A stretch of DNA of 64,000 bases, from the NCBI GenBank assembly GCA_018398765.1, contig JAHBMJ010003375.1, positions 10,001 to 74,000 on the forward strand, given 5' to 3'. The position numbers and the translations under genes are program-made. Below, piece by piece: positions 48,332-59,800 of the stretch. Numbering within the stretch: the stretch's first letter is position 1; every line of letters begins with the position of its first letter. Below the pieces are notes generated by a model. That model worked only from the letters and a program-made list of their open reading frames with translations, was not told the origin of the DNA and did no database searches. This DNA is from Chromera velia (Eukaryota; Sar; Chromeraceae).

Positions 48332-51037
48332 GGTAAGCCTGTGTGGACTGCCGAGCTCGTTTCCCCACTGACAGTGTCTGCTGTGTTCTGTGTCTCGAGT
48401 CCATTAGGGAAGGGGAGCCCGGAATCAGTTTCAGCTGCAGAAATGCAGAGCATCCAATTAATTTGTAGAGAGTGTGGAGTGAGGCAGCTCACCATACATG
48501 AGATTGACTAGAGAATGAGGTGGCGGGTGTTTGGACTGGTCGTCAGCATGAGGGGAGTGATGGAGTTAGATAAGCCAAACAGGGCTTACCAATTCATACC
48601 ATTATAATATTCGCACTTCGTACTTTGCCCGCGGTGCATGTGTAGAGCGAGTCCGAAGGAAGAGCAGACAGACGGATTTCCTTGCTGCCCGCCGATGGTG
48701 TTTTGTACGATCCTACGGGTACCCGAGATAGATTACTTGAGAGATCTCCCCGCGGCCTCTCAAGCACAGCCCAGAGGAAATGGGACTAGGGAAGCCTTAG
48801 AGGAGGAGGGAGTGGAAGCCCAAGGAGAGAGAGGGGAAAGAAGGGGGGAAAAGTAAAGGGGCACATTTTTTTTCTTTTTATTTCCTTCCTTGCCTGCTCT
48901 GCCGTTCCCTTTTTACCGCATTTCCCTTTTCACTTGTGCTGATCAGAAAACTCCCTCCTTTTATCGATCCCAGTCAAGAATAATGTTGTCAGATGTTGTT
49001 TCGCCATGCATCACAATTGACAATGCATGCATTTCCTTTATGTTTTGTTTTTTTCCTTTTAATTTTATGCAATTTGTTTACTGATCTGTCCTTTTGACTC
49101 TTTTTTCTTTGTAATTACTATGTATTCTTATCCTTTTCCTTTCTAAAGTGTATGACAGTCACCGTGACTGGTATATCTATTTGCAGTAGTCCTTTTAGTA
49201 CTATGTACATCGCACTTTTGTGTCCTTTTTTTGTGACAATTTTCCCTTTTGACAGAGCCACTGCCTTTCCTGTACATATATAAGGCCCGTAGGTTTCCCA
49301 TTGATGTACGTCAATACATGTTATTGAGAGCATGCATGCAATAAGAAGAAAAACATACGATCCATCCATATATACCAAACGGCACCAAATGGGCGCCGCG
49401 CAGGCTTTACCGAAACCTCGCGCCGCCGCAGCAGTGTATGACAGCAATTTTGGCTCTGATTTAATTCTTTTTCTGCGTTTTTCCTATCTCCGTCTACGTG
49501 CATCCAGCCATGCATGTCAGGCATGCACAACCAGAAAAAAAATTCGAACAAGAAAAGAGTGAACCAGAATTTTCCTATTTGAGGTACAGATAGAGAGCTG
49601 AATGAAAGCACTTCATGTTTGCAGTCCATGACCGTCTGTGTCTTTCGTTTGTCTTTGTTTGCGGACAAGCCAGTCCGAGGAGTACATGTCCATCTCACAA
49701 TGAGTGCGAGATTTCCCCTCAATGGAAGCTATACATGTTTACTCTGTTTTTCTACTACTTCCTCGTGGAAGGCAGTTCATGTCTGAATGAAAGCACCAGG
49801 ACAGAGAGCGTGAGAATAGAAGAAAAGTAAAGAAAAGGATAGACGAGGATTTAGCTGGATGGAAGCGAAACTTCTTTTCAAGAGGTGACCATCGGGCAAG
49901 GATGGATTACTCAAGAGAATAATTCTTCTCTTCGTTCGCTCACAGGTATTGATGAGTCTGGGAGTGCGACCCAGCGGGAGTGCAGCAAGCAGGGGGTACT
50001 TTAATATTTGCTATGCCCTAACCCTGCTCACAGAGCTTCTGCCATGCTTCTGCCTTCTCACGTTTCAAGACGCCGGTGCTTATGAGTGTATGACGAAGGA
50101 GTAGTGAGTGTTTGAATTTTTAGAATAAAAAGACCTTACTAGACATTCATGCTATGTACTATAGTAGGTCTGCATGCATGGTAGTAGATACTACTATATA
50201 GGCATAATATATTCTAAATTAAGGTTTAAACTATATATAACTAGGCGTCGGCTAAAAATAAAATCTCTCTCGATCTAAACCCTTTATTTTTTTTTTAGTC
50301 AAACTTTGAATAACTGTTATTCAAGTGTTGTTCATGTGTTGTACAACTGTTGTTAGATTTTGTTGAGGGTAAAAAAGTAAAAAACTTAAAAAAAGAAAGA
50401 AAAAAAAAAAATTTCTTCTGATCGCTTCTTATTTTTTTCTTTTAGCAGACGCTTAGAGATATATAGGTTTTTAACTGTAAGGTTTTAAACTTTTTTCTTT
50501 TTTTTTTTTAGTTTTTTATTTCAATACTATGCATCGAAGCTGAAGTGCTGAGTGAAGTCTATTCCTAGGTCTTAGTGAAATTAAATGAAACGATAGTCAA
50601 AAAACTGATTTTAAAAATGATAATTGCTAAATAGTAATGATTTGCATCTTAAACGACCCTTTCGACAAAAAAAAAAAAAAGAAAACCCCGCATGTAAATC
50701 AGCCTGCATCATGTATTGCAGCAGAGCCAGAGCTTCAGATCTCCTTCTCACCTCAACGGTTCTTGCATTTAACATGTTTTCAAAGCTACCTAGACCTCCT
50801 GTACCACTCGATCTAGGTACTAATTCGCCACATGCGCAAGCATGTACGTTTATCAAGCAAGCCGCCATTTTATCACTGTTGTTTGATCCTACAGATCAAA
50901 GACTTCTTGGCGCTCTTGTCAAACTCCAATTCGAAATGTAGTTTGGGACGACTCCCCGACTTGGGCACAGCAACACAGAGAGAACCTCAACTCGATTGAA
51001 GGTAGCAAAGCGAATACATGCGGTCAACCCTCTCACC

Positions 51038-53434
51038 TCAGCCCTGCGTCCCTGCCCCCCCCCCCTCGGTCCTGGCCCTCTTGACCCCTCCCTTAAGATC
51101 GTCAGGAAGAATTCCTTGTTGCAGCGCCTGCACTCACTCACTCATTCACACAGCAGTCAAATGCACTCAGAGTTTGAACCCCGTCACCGCGCAGTCCCCA
51201 AAAGTTGCATATGTGCGTGCATGCGTGCGTGTTCTCCCGCCATTTCTCAATGCCCCTCTGTGCCCTTCTCTCTCTCGAATATTTCTTCATTGTCACCACA
51301 TACTATGAAATGAGAGAAAGAAATGGGCGAAGAAAGCAAAAAAAAAAATACACAGAGAAAACATATTACATGGGTGACACGCAAGAAGCGAAAGAAAAAA
51401 CGAAGGATAGGAGGGCAGAAAGGGAAGAGACAGAGACACTTGATTCAGCAGACGACGAAAAAAGCGGAGAGAAAGATAATCCGACGCCCCCTCTCTCCTC
51501 AAACCAAAACTCTTCTGCTTTTCTGCCGTGACTGTTGTCTTTCAATTTGTTCGTGACAGCCTGTCTGCTGTCTGTTGTTCTGAATTGAGGATATGATCCG
51601 TTCAATACCATTGAAGCAGAAGACCATGAGTGCACTCCTTCCTCTCTCGCGAACCAAGTGACTGCCCGACTGACCCTCTCAAGTCTCCTCACGTCCTCAA
51701 TCGTGGTCGCTTCCATAATCGCCTTCTGCACATGGATGGACCTCAATTCATGTCATTTCATTCTGTTCTTTGGCTTCTTGAGAGAGAGCGCTCCAATGCA
51801 AAATCAACCGACGGAGCAGTAGCCCGGATTGAGGGATAGAGGAAAGAAAGAACGGAAATCCCGCCGCAGTCTAAGACAGGGAGGGCAACAAATGAAGAGC
51901 AAGCAAGCACACATCCAGGCATCGTGCCGTTGAAGAGAAGAGGAAAATACGTCCGATCGATCCTGTCCTTCCTTCTTTCTTTTTTTAAATTCGGGGAGGG
52001 ACGATGCAAGGAGCAGGGCAAGAGTGGGGACGCAGTCTGGGGCAGAAAGGAAAAACAAGACACGGAAGAAATGGCATGGTAGACGCTACAGCATGGACAG
52101 ACAGGTCAACTGTCAGCCCAAAGGGAGCAACGAAAAGGAAGTTCAGAAAGCTGCTACCCCAACTTGTATGCGCACGTTCACATCCACACACGCACATACA
52201 AACAGAAAGCTAGAGAGAACGACACGAAAAAAAAGGAAAGGAAAGGAAGGGGAAGAAAGGGACAACGGAAGGAAGCATCCACCTTGATCCTGTCGATGTC
52301 CTCCTGAGAGAACTCTTTTGTATGTACAGAATTCTTTTGTATGTACAGAATTCTTTTGTATGTATATGCATACACAGATAACAAAGGAAGGAAGCACGCA
52401 CCTTGATCCTGTCGATGTCCTCCTGAGAGAGCGACCGCGCGGCGGCAATGAGGGGAGGGGCCGGGGGGGGGCCTGTGCCGTTGGTCATGGGACTGGGGGC
52501 CGCCCCGCTTCCTCCGCTGCCGTTGAGAATTCCCATGTTCACATCTGCGTCAATACCTGGCTCGGGAGCCTGGGCTGATCTCGGAATGGCTGCAAGGGGA
52601 GGAGAAGGACAGGAGGGACGTGAGAAATGAGTCATTTGGGGTGACTATATTAATATATGTATACAGATGGCCCATGAGAGAGAGATTTTGTACTCATGCG
52701 TGGACACATTTAAATGCAGAGGCTTCTCGGCAGGAAAAATTTGGAGACAATAGTGAAAAACGAAGTGGACAGGTCATTTTTCATTTGTCTTTGTTTGGTT
52801 TCCTATTCATGAATCTACTGACTGTTTTGTTGTCCGTATTGTCCCTGTTTCTTCATTACGACCTCCCTAAGACAAAAAAAAAGCCCAACAGATGCTTGTG
52901 AGAACCAAAAAGCAAATTAGTGCACACCCCCGGAATGCATCTCTGTTCCCCCCCCATTACTCTCCCACCCAACTGCAGACCAACTGACCGATCTTTGCGA
53001 TGTCTACCTCAGGCTTTTCCCCTTCAAACAACTTCTTCGCTTCCTCACGCTCCTGTGGACGGAAGGATATGCAGAAAGGCAGAAAGCAAAAGACAAGAGA
53101 GAGAGGGCATGCAGACGGACAGAAGGGGAGGGAAAGGCATCCAGGGGATGAACAAGAAGGAAGGCGGCCAAAAGACTGGCTGGCTCAGCACACGTCCAAT
53201 CCAAATTTGTCAAGTAGATGATACAGGAAAAAAACACCAACCGCATAACCGAGTGCAAGTCTGAAACGCAGGCACTAAACCCTCTCCTCCTCCCCCCCCC
53301 CCCCCNTCTCTCTCTCTCGCTGTCGAGCAAACGGAGGGGAGCCTTTCTCTTTCTCATCAACAAAAAGCACTTCATACCCTGATTGACCCTCGGAAGATGG
53401 GTCTGTCCGAAGGATATTCACACATACTCTCTCT

Positions 53435-53489
<55 letters not shown>

Positions 53490-56000
53490 TCAAAGACATC
53501 AAAACACACAATTTCGATCCTGCCCGCCAGGCAACACGAACAAAAAGAGGGAGACAGAGAACCTGCATGTGGGTCTCCAAACCGTTCCCTTCTTCAGCCC
53601 CCCCCCCGGTCCATGCACTGCCTGCCGACCTTCAGCGTGACTCTTTGGAAGTTGATGAATCGGAGGGAGGGCACCAGGTGGATCAAGAAAGGTCTGAAGT
53701 GCTCCAATCTGCATCCGTGCCCAAATCACGTGGAAGCAAACAACGCTCAGGCAAGCACATAGGCAGCACTATTCTGCTGTACGCATTCTACCAATTGTCT
53801 CGGTACGCACACACGCACGCACCACACACACACGGACGCGCGCACAGACAAAGAGAGAGAGGGGGGGGCGCTCCAGAGAGAGAGCTGTGCAACAAAGTGT
53901 ATGTCTGTGTGCTAAAGCAGGGACCATGCTCCCTCAATGAACTCTGCAGACGATCCTTTGGTTTTGATTTCACATTCCCTTCCTTTCTCTTTGCTGAGCT
54001 TGCTCACCTGGGGGAATCCCTTCATCCCATCCCCGAAGGAAGTCTTGCAAGAACGATCGACAGACTGACTTGGAGACAGGATTGTCGACCAACGAAATCC
54101 TCTCGAAGCACCGAGGGGCTGCATTCAAGTAAGCAAGAGGAAGAAATAAGAAGAAGAAGGCCAGGATACGTGGCAAAGGAATAGCATGAGGGAAAAGGTA
54201 TGACTGACTGAGAAAAAAGAGGAGCACTCACTCCCAGGGCGAGCAACCAAGTGAAAAGGAGACAGAGAGAGAGAGAGTCCCGAATGTTTGCATGAAGAGA
54301 GAGAGAGAGAAAGAGAGAGAGAGAAGATGAGAGGATTCCTTGATCATTCGCACACCGCCAACCAAACCGAGAAAGGAAAAGTTCTGTTCCGTCTCTTCCT
54401 TCTCTCTCTCTCTGCCTCCTCGGATCCTTCCTTGATCGATCCATCCTTTTCTGTCTGCGTTCGTGCCTCCACACAAGCAGGACTGCGTATGTTTCAAACA
54501 CAGATCGACAAAGCAAGTAAATGACAGATAGGTTGAGAATTTGAACGACCGCGCAAAAGCAGTGGACTGAAGAAAAGAAGCGCAACTTACCCACCCTTTT
54601 TGAGTGGAAGAAGGTCACCAAGGGTACTCAGCTGCGTGCACTCACAAGCACTCAAAAGATTCATGCTTTCTTCGTCTTTCTCTTTCCCCCTCTCTCTCTC
54701 CTTCCATCCTGCCTTTTTCTTTATTTCTCCGTTTTCTTTATTTCAAGAAAAAAAAACAGAAAAGCCAGGAGAGAGAGAGACACGGAAGCTTTACGCCGAG
54801 ACAAACTTTTCTTCAGACAGAAAGACACTGCACACACACAGACACGAATGTCCTTCAAGTCCCTTTGCCTGTCCTCCTTTCAAAATCTCTGCATGTCTGC
54901 TCTTCTGTGAATGATTCGCTCTGCCTGTCAGGTTATGCCCTTTCTGTGTCTCTCTCTGACTCCAAATCTCTGCATTGCACACCGATGGACGGACTGACGT
55001 TGTTCTGAGAGAGCACCAGGGCCACCAGATTGGGCACAGACTCCATGACGTCATCCGCAATGCGATTGAGTCTGTTGTTCGTCAGAATCTGCACAGAGGG
55101 ACACAGACAGAAGACAGACATACAGAGAAAAGAGAAGAATCTACACGAGACCACAGAAGAGCAAGCAGGACACGGCAGCATTCCCTCGAATTGCACTTTT
55201 CCAAAAGCCGCCTCTCCTTTTTCCTCCTTTTCATTTTGTTCGCTCTCTGTAAGTGGATTCTTTGGATGGTGACTGTGGCCGGCATTTGGGGGGGGGGGGC
55301 GCTGAGTCAGATCCCCTTCCTCTCATGCATGCCTTCGTGACTTTTTTCTTTCTACCCACCCACAGGACCCAATTGAGAGACCGACCAGAGTTTTGAGCAT
55401 CTTCAGAGGGGGCAGGTTGCCCAGACGCTGGATGTCGTTATCGCTCATGTCGATGCATTCGAAGAAGTCCTGGAGCATTGTTGGGAGGCAGGGAGCGAGA
55501 AAGGAAAAGGAGAGATGGCAAGATTGAGGAAGAGGAAGGCTTCTGCATCGAGGTCGCCGATCCAGCTCTAACCCCACACACACACCAAAAACCAGACCAA
55601 ATGTACTCTATCACGAGGAAAAGAGACAGAAGCAGAGACAACAAACTGCCTTGCAGGACTGATGTACGACTGACGAACGCACGTTTGTGGTTCCCAGGTT
55701 CTCGATTGCAGGGATCTTTATTCCTGCACACCCACAGGAGAACCACATAGAGAGAAGAAAAGAGGATTAAGATGGATGGAACGGAGAAGGGCTTCTTCAC
55801 ATTCAAAGAACTGGCACGTGGGGCAAAGGAGGAGACGGCAAGACATTGAGGAAGGGAAGGGAAGCAGCATTGCTTTAGTGTCGGCACAGTCGGTCTGCTT
55901 AAATGCAGCCCCCTTGCGTACCTCTGAGGATCAGTGTGCGCTCTCTGCAAGGACTCCAGCATTGTGGAGCATTTTCCAGCACATTCAGAGTGATGCGCAT
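51038..56000 (-). CDS. U2 small nuclear ribonucleoprotein A' (U2A')
   Basis: Eleven exons on the minus strand: 56000-55922, 55723-55683, 55469-55386, 55088-54999, 54631-54595, 54118-54070, 53708-53630, 53052-52989, 52589-52402, 51725-51675, 51127-51038. Every join keeps frame, giving 283 residues (human about 255). U2A' is a leucine-rich-repeat protein that binds U2B'' and U2 snRNA stem-loop IV in the spliceosome. Family landmarks in order: LRG-IKIPAIENLGTT; CIDMSDNDIQRLGNLPPL; ILTNNRLNRIADD; NLVALVLSQNN; LSTLGDLLPL; ISLVDNPVSK; FLIHLVPSLRFINFQRVTL; EREEAKKLFEG. A Pro/Gly/Asn linker follows, then the C-terminal helix LSQEDIDRIK-KAIMEATTIEDVRRLER-ALQQG typical of the family. Donors are often GTCAGT or GTCGGT. 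Part of the exon 52589-52402 is duplicated in the next intron. Confidence 0.94.
52266..52430 (-). repeat. Duplicated exon end with intervening 19-nt repeats
   Basis: About 45 bp covering the last codons and donor of the U2A' exon 52589-52402 (copy at 52385-52430) recur at 52266-52310 with two mismatches. Between them AATTCTTTTGTATGTACAG-type units occur about three times. The second copy keeps a CTCTCAG acceptor, a 21-nt reading segment EDIDRIK (52303-52283, phase 0) and a GTGGAT donor. Confidence 0.8.
53443..53490. repeat. CT then CA microsatellite
   Basis: Compound dinucleotide tract in the U2A' intron 52989-53630 region. Confidence 0.9.
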
Positions 56001-56820
56001 GACTCAGGACAGGTCTGCCGAAGTATCAGGTACTCCAATTTTCCTGACAGTGAGGAAGGCTCTCTCAAAAAGTTCTTCGGCGCTTTTATTGAGACTCGCG
56101 CAGAAGCAGATGAGTCGAGGTGCTTCTGTGCAAGGCTTCGGCCTCAACAGTGCAGGGAAGCGGTCCGCTTCTCTACGATGGGTCGATCACTTTTCTGAAA
56201 GCAGGAAGTGCATGAGGCGAATACCCTTTTTGCTCCGTGAAGTAATCAAGTGAGGCGCGCTAAGAAACAGGGAGTCGAATTGCAGTGGTTTTTGAAGAGG
56301 AAAGCTTTGCACCTCTTCGCCCTCGTGATTCCCATCAGACTAGCTCTCGATTTTCGTGTTTCCGAACTCCGGCTCCCCTTTTAAATTAATTTGGCAACGA
56401 ATTTTGTGAGGAGACGGCCCGGAATCGATCGACCTGAATCCCATCGTGCGCGCGTGCGTCAAGACAAAAATTTGTTCCAGGAAAAAATTCGCGGAAGGAC
56501 GCGCGCGCAACATATATGCAATCTGTGGGTTAATTGTATTAAAGGGGATGCAGTTGTCAGACGACTGAATGCTCCATGGGAACATTCGATGCACAGTGAA
56601 CTTGAGTGAACCCACATTCAAGGCACTTAATGAGCAGAAGGAAGACTCAGCACAATCACTTCGTACAGCCCGTCTACCTTGGGTCTTCTACCTAGATCGG
56701 CTCACCATGCAAACAACAGTTGTTTGATTTGCAATGTTTGCTGTCAGAATTCTTCCCTCCTAGCTGCTGATCTCAACAGGTCACGGCGGGAGAAAGAGGG
56801 CGGAATCCCTCGAGTAGAGT
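56001..56820. promoter_or_regulatory. Divergent intergenic region between U2A' and the WD40 gene
   Basis: 820 bp separate the two start codons. It contains a CGCGCGC-rich stretch near 56445-56510. No coding frame is supported. Confidence 0.5.
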
Positions 56821-59800
56821 ATGGGCTGTGGGGGTTCGAAGGGAACACAGGCGGAAAGTCCGAAAGACCCCCCTCCAGCACCAAAACCTCCTGAGGCAAT
56901 GAGTGGAAACAAGGATCCTGTTGAAAAGGTCCGCATGCAATCTGCATGTTGAAAAACACATGCCTCCTTTCGACACAGCATGACTTGCATTGTATAGTTC
57001 CTGTGCAGTAGACATGTAACACACGCGTCTTTGTCCTCTTTTGCAGGTGGAAACAGCGAAGGACACAGGAACGACCAATGCCTCCAAGGGGGCCGAAAGG
57101 ACTGCAGCACCCGTTGCAGCCCCACGAGGGCCGGTTGTGTTGCCCCCGGACATTTTCGACGAGTCGTTCCCGTCCCTCGGCCTCCCCTCTGCGACTGCAG
57201 AGACTGTCAGTCTGGCACTCAAACGAATGGCGCAGTGGGAAGCAGGGGAGTGCAATGGTGATGGGACAGTGCCGAGACTGTATGCCCGATTTGCACCTCG
57301 GTTGAAGAAATTAACAGGGGTACTTGCGGGTGGGCCCGCAAAGCGAACTTGTTTGGCGTGGGCATGGGGCGCTTCGGAGGGTCGCTGTGGTGCTTCTGAA
57401 GGCCACTGTGTGTGTTTCTCTGAAGAGAGGGGGCGGTGGCCTGAGGATATCACACGGGCGGTCCACTGGACCCCGTTTGTGGGAAGAGTCACAACAGCTC
57501 TTCGGTGCGCAGTGGGGGAAATGACGGTGAAGGATGTAGAGGAAGGGGGTGGGACGGTGGAAAATCCCGATGCTGTGTCCCTTGCCCTGAGTCCATTTGA
57601 AGAGGACACAGGGGGGGCGGAGTTCATCGCATGGCTCCTGCTTTTGTGTGGATGTTGGCATCGGGCTTTGTCCCTTCTTGACAGGAGGCAGAAGAGGGAA
57701 AAGAAGAGAACGGGACAAGAAGCATTTGCATACGTCGGGGGACTGCCAGATGACTGGGAGAGGAGAGCAGCAGTCAGAAAGAAAATCGGGGACCGGCTCC
57801 TTGCTTCAGTAGCGTCACTCTCGTTTCTCCACTCGACTCCCTTTCACTCTTCAGTCGAAGCTGTGCTCTCTGCAATGAGGGCTGCAGCGTTCTCAATCCA
57901 CAAAAAAGGGGGTGGGGGGAAGGCTTTGCCTGCTGAGTTTTGGGGCCCCTGCAGTGGTGCCTTCTCGGGTGTTACTGGTTTGTCGTCTGTGGGGGCCACG
58001 GATGGGCATGCCGAGGCCCCCGTGTGTGTCCAATGGGCAGCGGAGGCCGCCCTGGGTGCTGTGAGGCTCCTGCAGGTCATAGAGAGGGAGCGCATGGAAG
58101 AAGAGAGAGAAAAGCTGGAAGCTTCAGTTGGTAAGTCTCCTTTGTGTTTTCTCTTCTTCTTTAAGGAGGATGAAGCAATTTCGGAATTCCGAACGCGAAA
58201 AATCTCTTTGACTTTAGCGATTCTTCCCCTTCCCGAGTTTCACGAAAACAACAGTTCTCCAGCAGTCCTTTGCCACACATATCGATCCGCGTGTCTCCTA
58301 GCGATCCCCATGCACTTTCTTCACTGTTTGTACGAATGCAGCCTGGGTCCCCCACACTCTTTTCACTGTTTGTACTAATGCAGCCTGGGTCCCTTCCGGA
58401 GACGTGGGAGACCTCTCCAAGCATCCTCTCCTTCTTCTCTCGCTCTGCAGGTAGGTCTGGGCGAGGTATTTTGAAGCACGATCGGTAGTCTTCCTTCTCT
58501 CGCTCACGCATAATGGAGTTGAAAGAAGATTTTTGTCGGGACCAGAAAAACTCGTTTGCTGTTGGTCCTCGTTTACACGTCTTTGAATAAGGCTCTAATG
58601 AGCTAAATTGGACAGTGGCACGACCAAAGCTTTCATCTCCTGTCATTTTCAAGCTGTTTCTTCGTTGTGTTTACTCTTTTCGCGCAAGCCAATGTACAAC
58701 TCCCTTGGTCGATTTTGCAGGTTCTTTGCACAGTCGCATGTCGCCTTTGCAGTGGTGTCTGCAATGTGCGGAGGTGGGATGAAGGAGACGTCGAAGGGTC
58801 TCCTGGGAGGGCCTCCTGGTCTTTCTGGAGTTTCTCATGAGGGGGAGGCGGGTCTGTCTGACCTTCCTCGTCTCTGGGTGGGGTTGTTCGGGGCCCGTAG
58901 GGGGGTGGTGTCCGTGTCTGAGGCAGTCAGGTGTCTACTTGGAGCATTAGAGTCGGGACAAGGAAGGGGAGGAGGGGGAAGGAGTGCGACTGCGGAGACG
59001 CTTTGGAGATCAGGTCACGTAAACGCTTTGCATGCCGAGAGGTTCTCTAGGGCTGCCTGTTGGGGTGTTTTGCTTGATCCTTTCGGGATGGGGGTGGTGA
59101 CGTTGGGGAATTTAGTGCAGGCGTTGAATCGTTATTGGGTCTCTGTTCCCTTCAAACAGAAGGCCGCAGAGACGTCTGGAGAGACGGTCTTCTCGGCCTT
59201 CATGGAAGAACCACAAGTCACCCTGGTAGAGGGGGGAGAGGGAATAGGTGTGATGGAATGTGCAAGGGAGGGTCGAAGTGCGCGTCGTTTGAGAGCCGTT
59301 CTAGAGGCCATAGAGGAATCTTTCCTTCGTTCGGAGACTTTTCTCCTGGCAGCGAGAGAAAAACTTTCCGGGGCCATGGGGACACTCACAGCCCGTGATC
59401 ATCTCCTGTCGAGTCCGTGTGTATTCCTGCAGACACTCCTTCATGGAGGTGCGGGGTATGAGGAAAGCGACGCAGCAGTGCTTCAGATGCTTGTCCCTTC
59501 TGCGGTTCTCTCCACCTCTGTTGACGGTCTCCAGTCCCTTCAGCAGATCCGCCGGTGGATGGGCAGAGCGGCACGATTTGCTCTCGACACCTGGCCCCGC
59601 GTTCCTGTGGGTCAGGATCAGACCTCGCGAGAGGGATTGGAAGGGAGCAGGAATGCAAAGAGACGGCCAGGGTCAGGGAGACGCCTGAAGCTCCTAGGCC
59701 TGTCGTCCTCTGCTGCAGCTCTGGTCTCCCCCCTCCGTCCCCGCAAGGCTGTATCAGGGGGGCAGACGGTTTCGCCCATTGTCGACAAGAAGAGCCCACC

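Larger units (their letters stand above)
46271..51037. other. Convergent 3' intergenic space with AT-rich islands; no firm gene
   Basis: 4.8 kb between the stops of the CBM20 gene and the U2A' gene. It has a decayed tail copy (46795-46925), TCTG tetranucleotide tracts (about 47040-47130), AT-rich islands (about 47220-48400 and 49840-50700), and T-rich sequence without open frames. A minus-strand stretch at 47782-48331 and a plus-strand frame at 48638-48856 look slightly protein-like, but I cannot connect them to a gene. Confidence 0.5.

Noticed and set aside
58131-58752. Acceptor at 58720 (GATTTTGCAG) for the third exon of the WD40 gene
   Set aside because: It has the better pyrimidine tract but gives the wrong phase with the 58131 donor; the acceptor at 58752 keeps frame. 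A small intervening exon could rescue 58720, which cDNA would settle.
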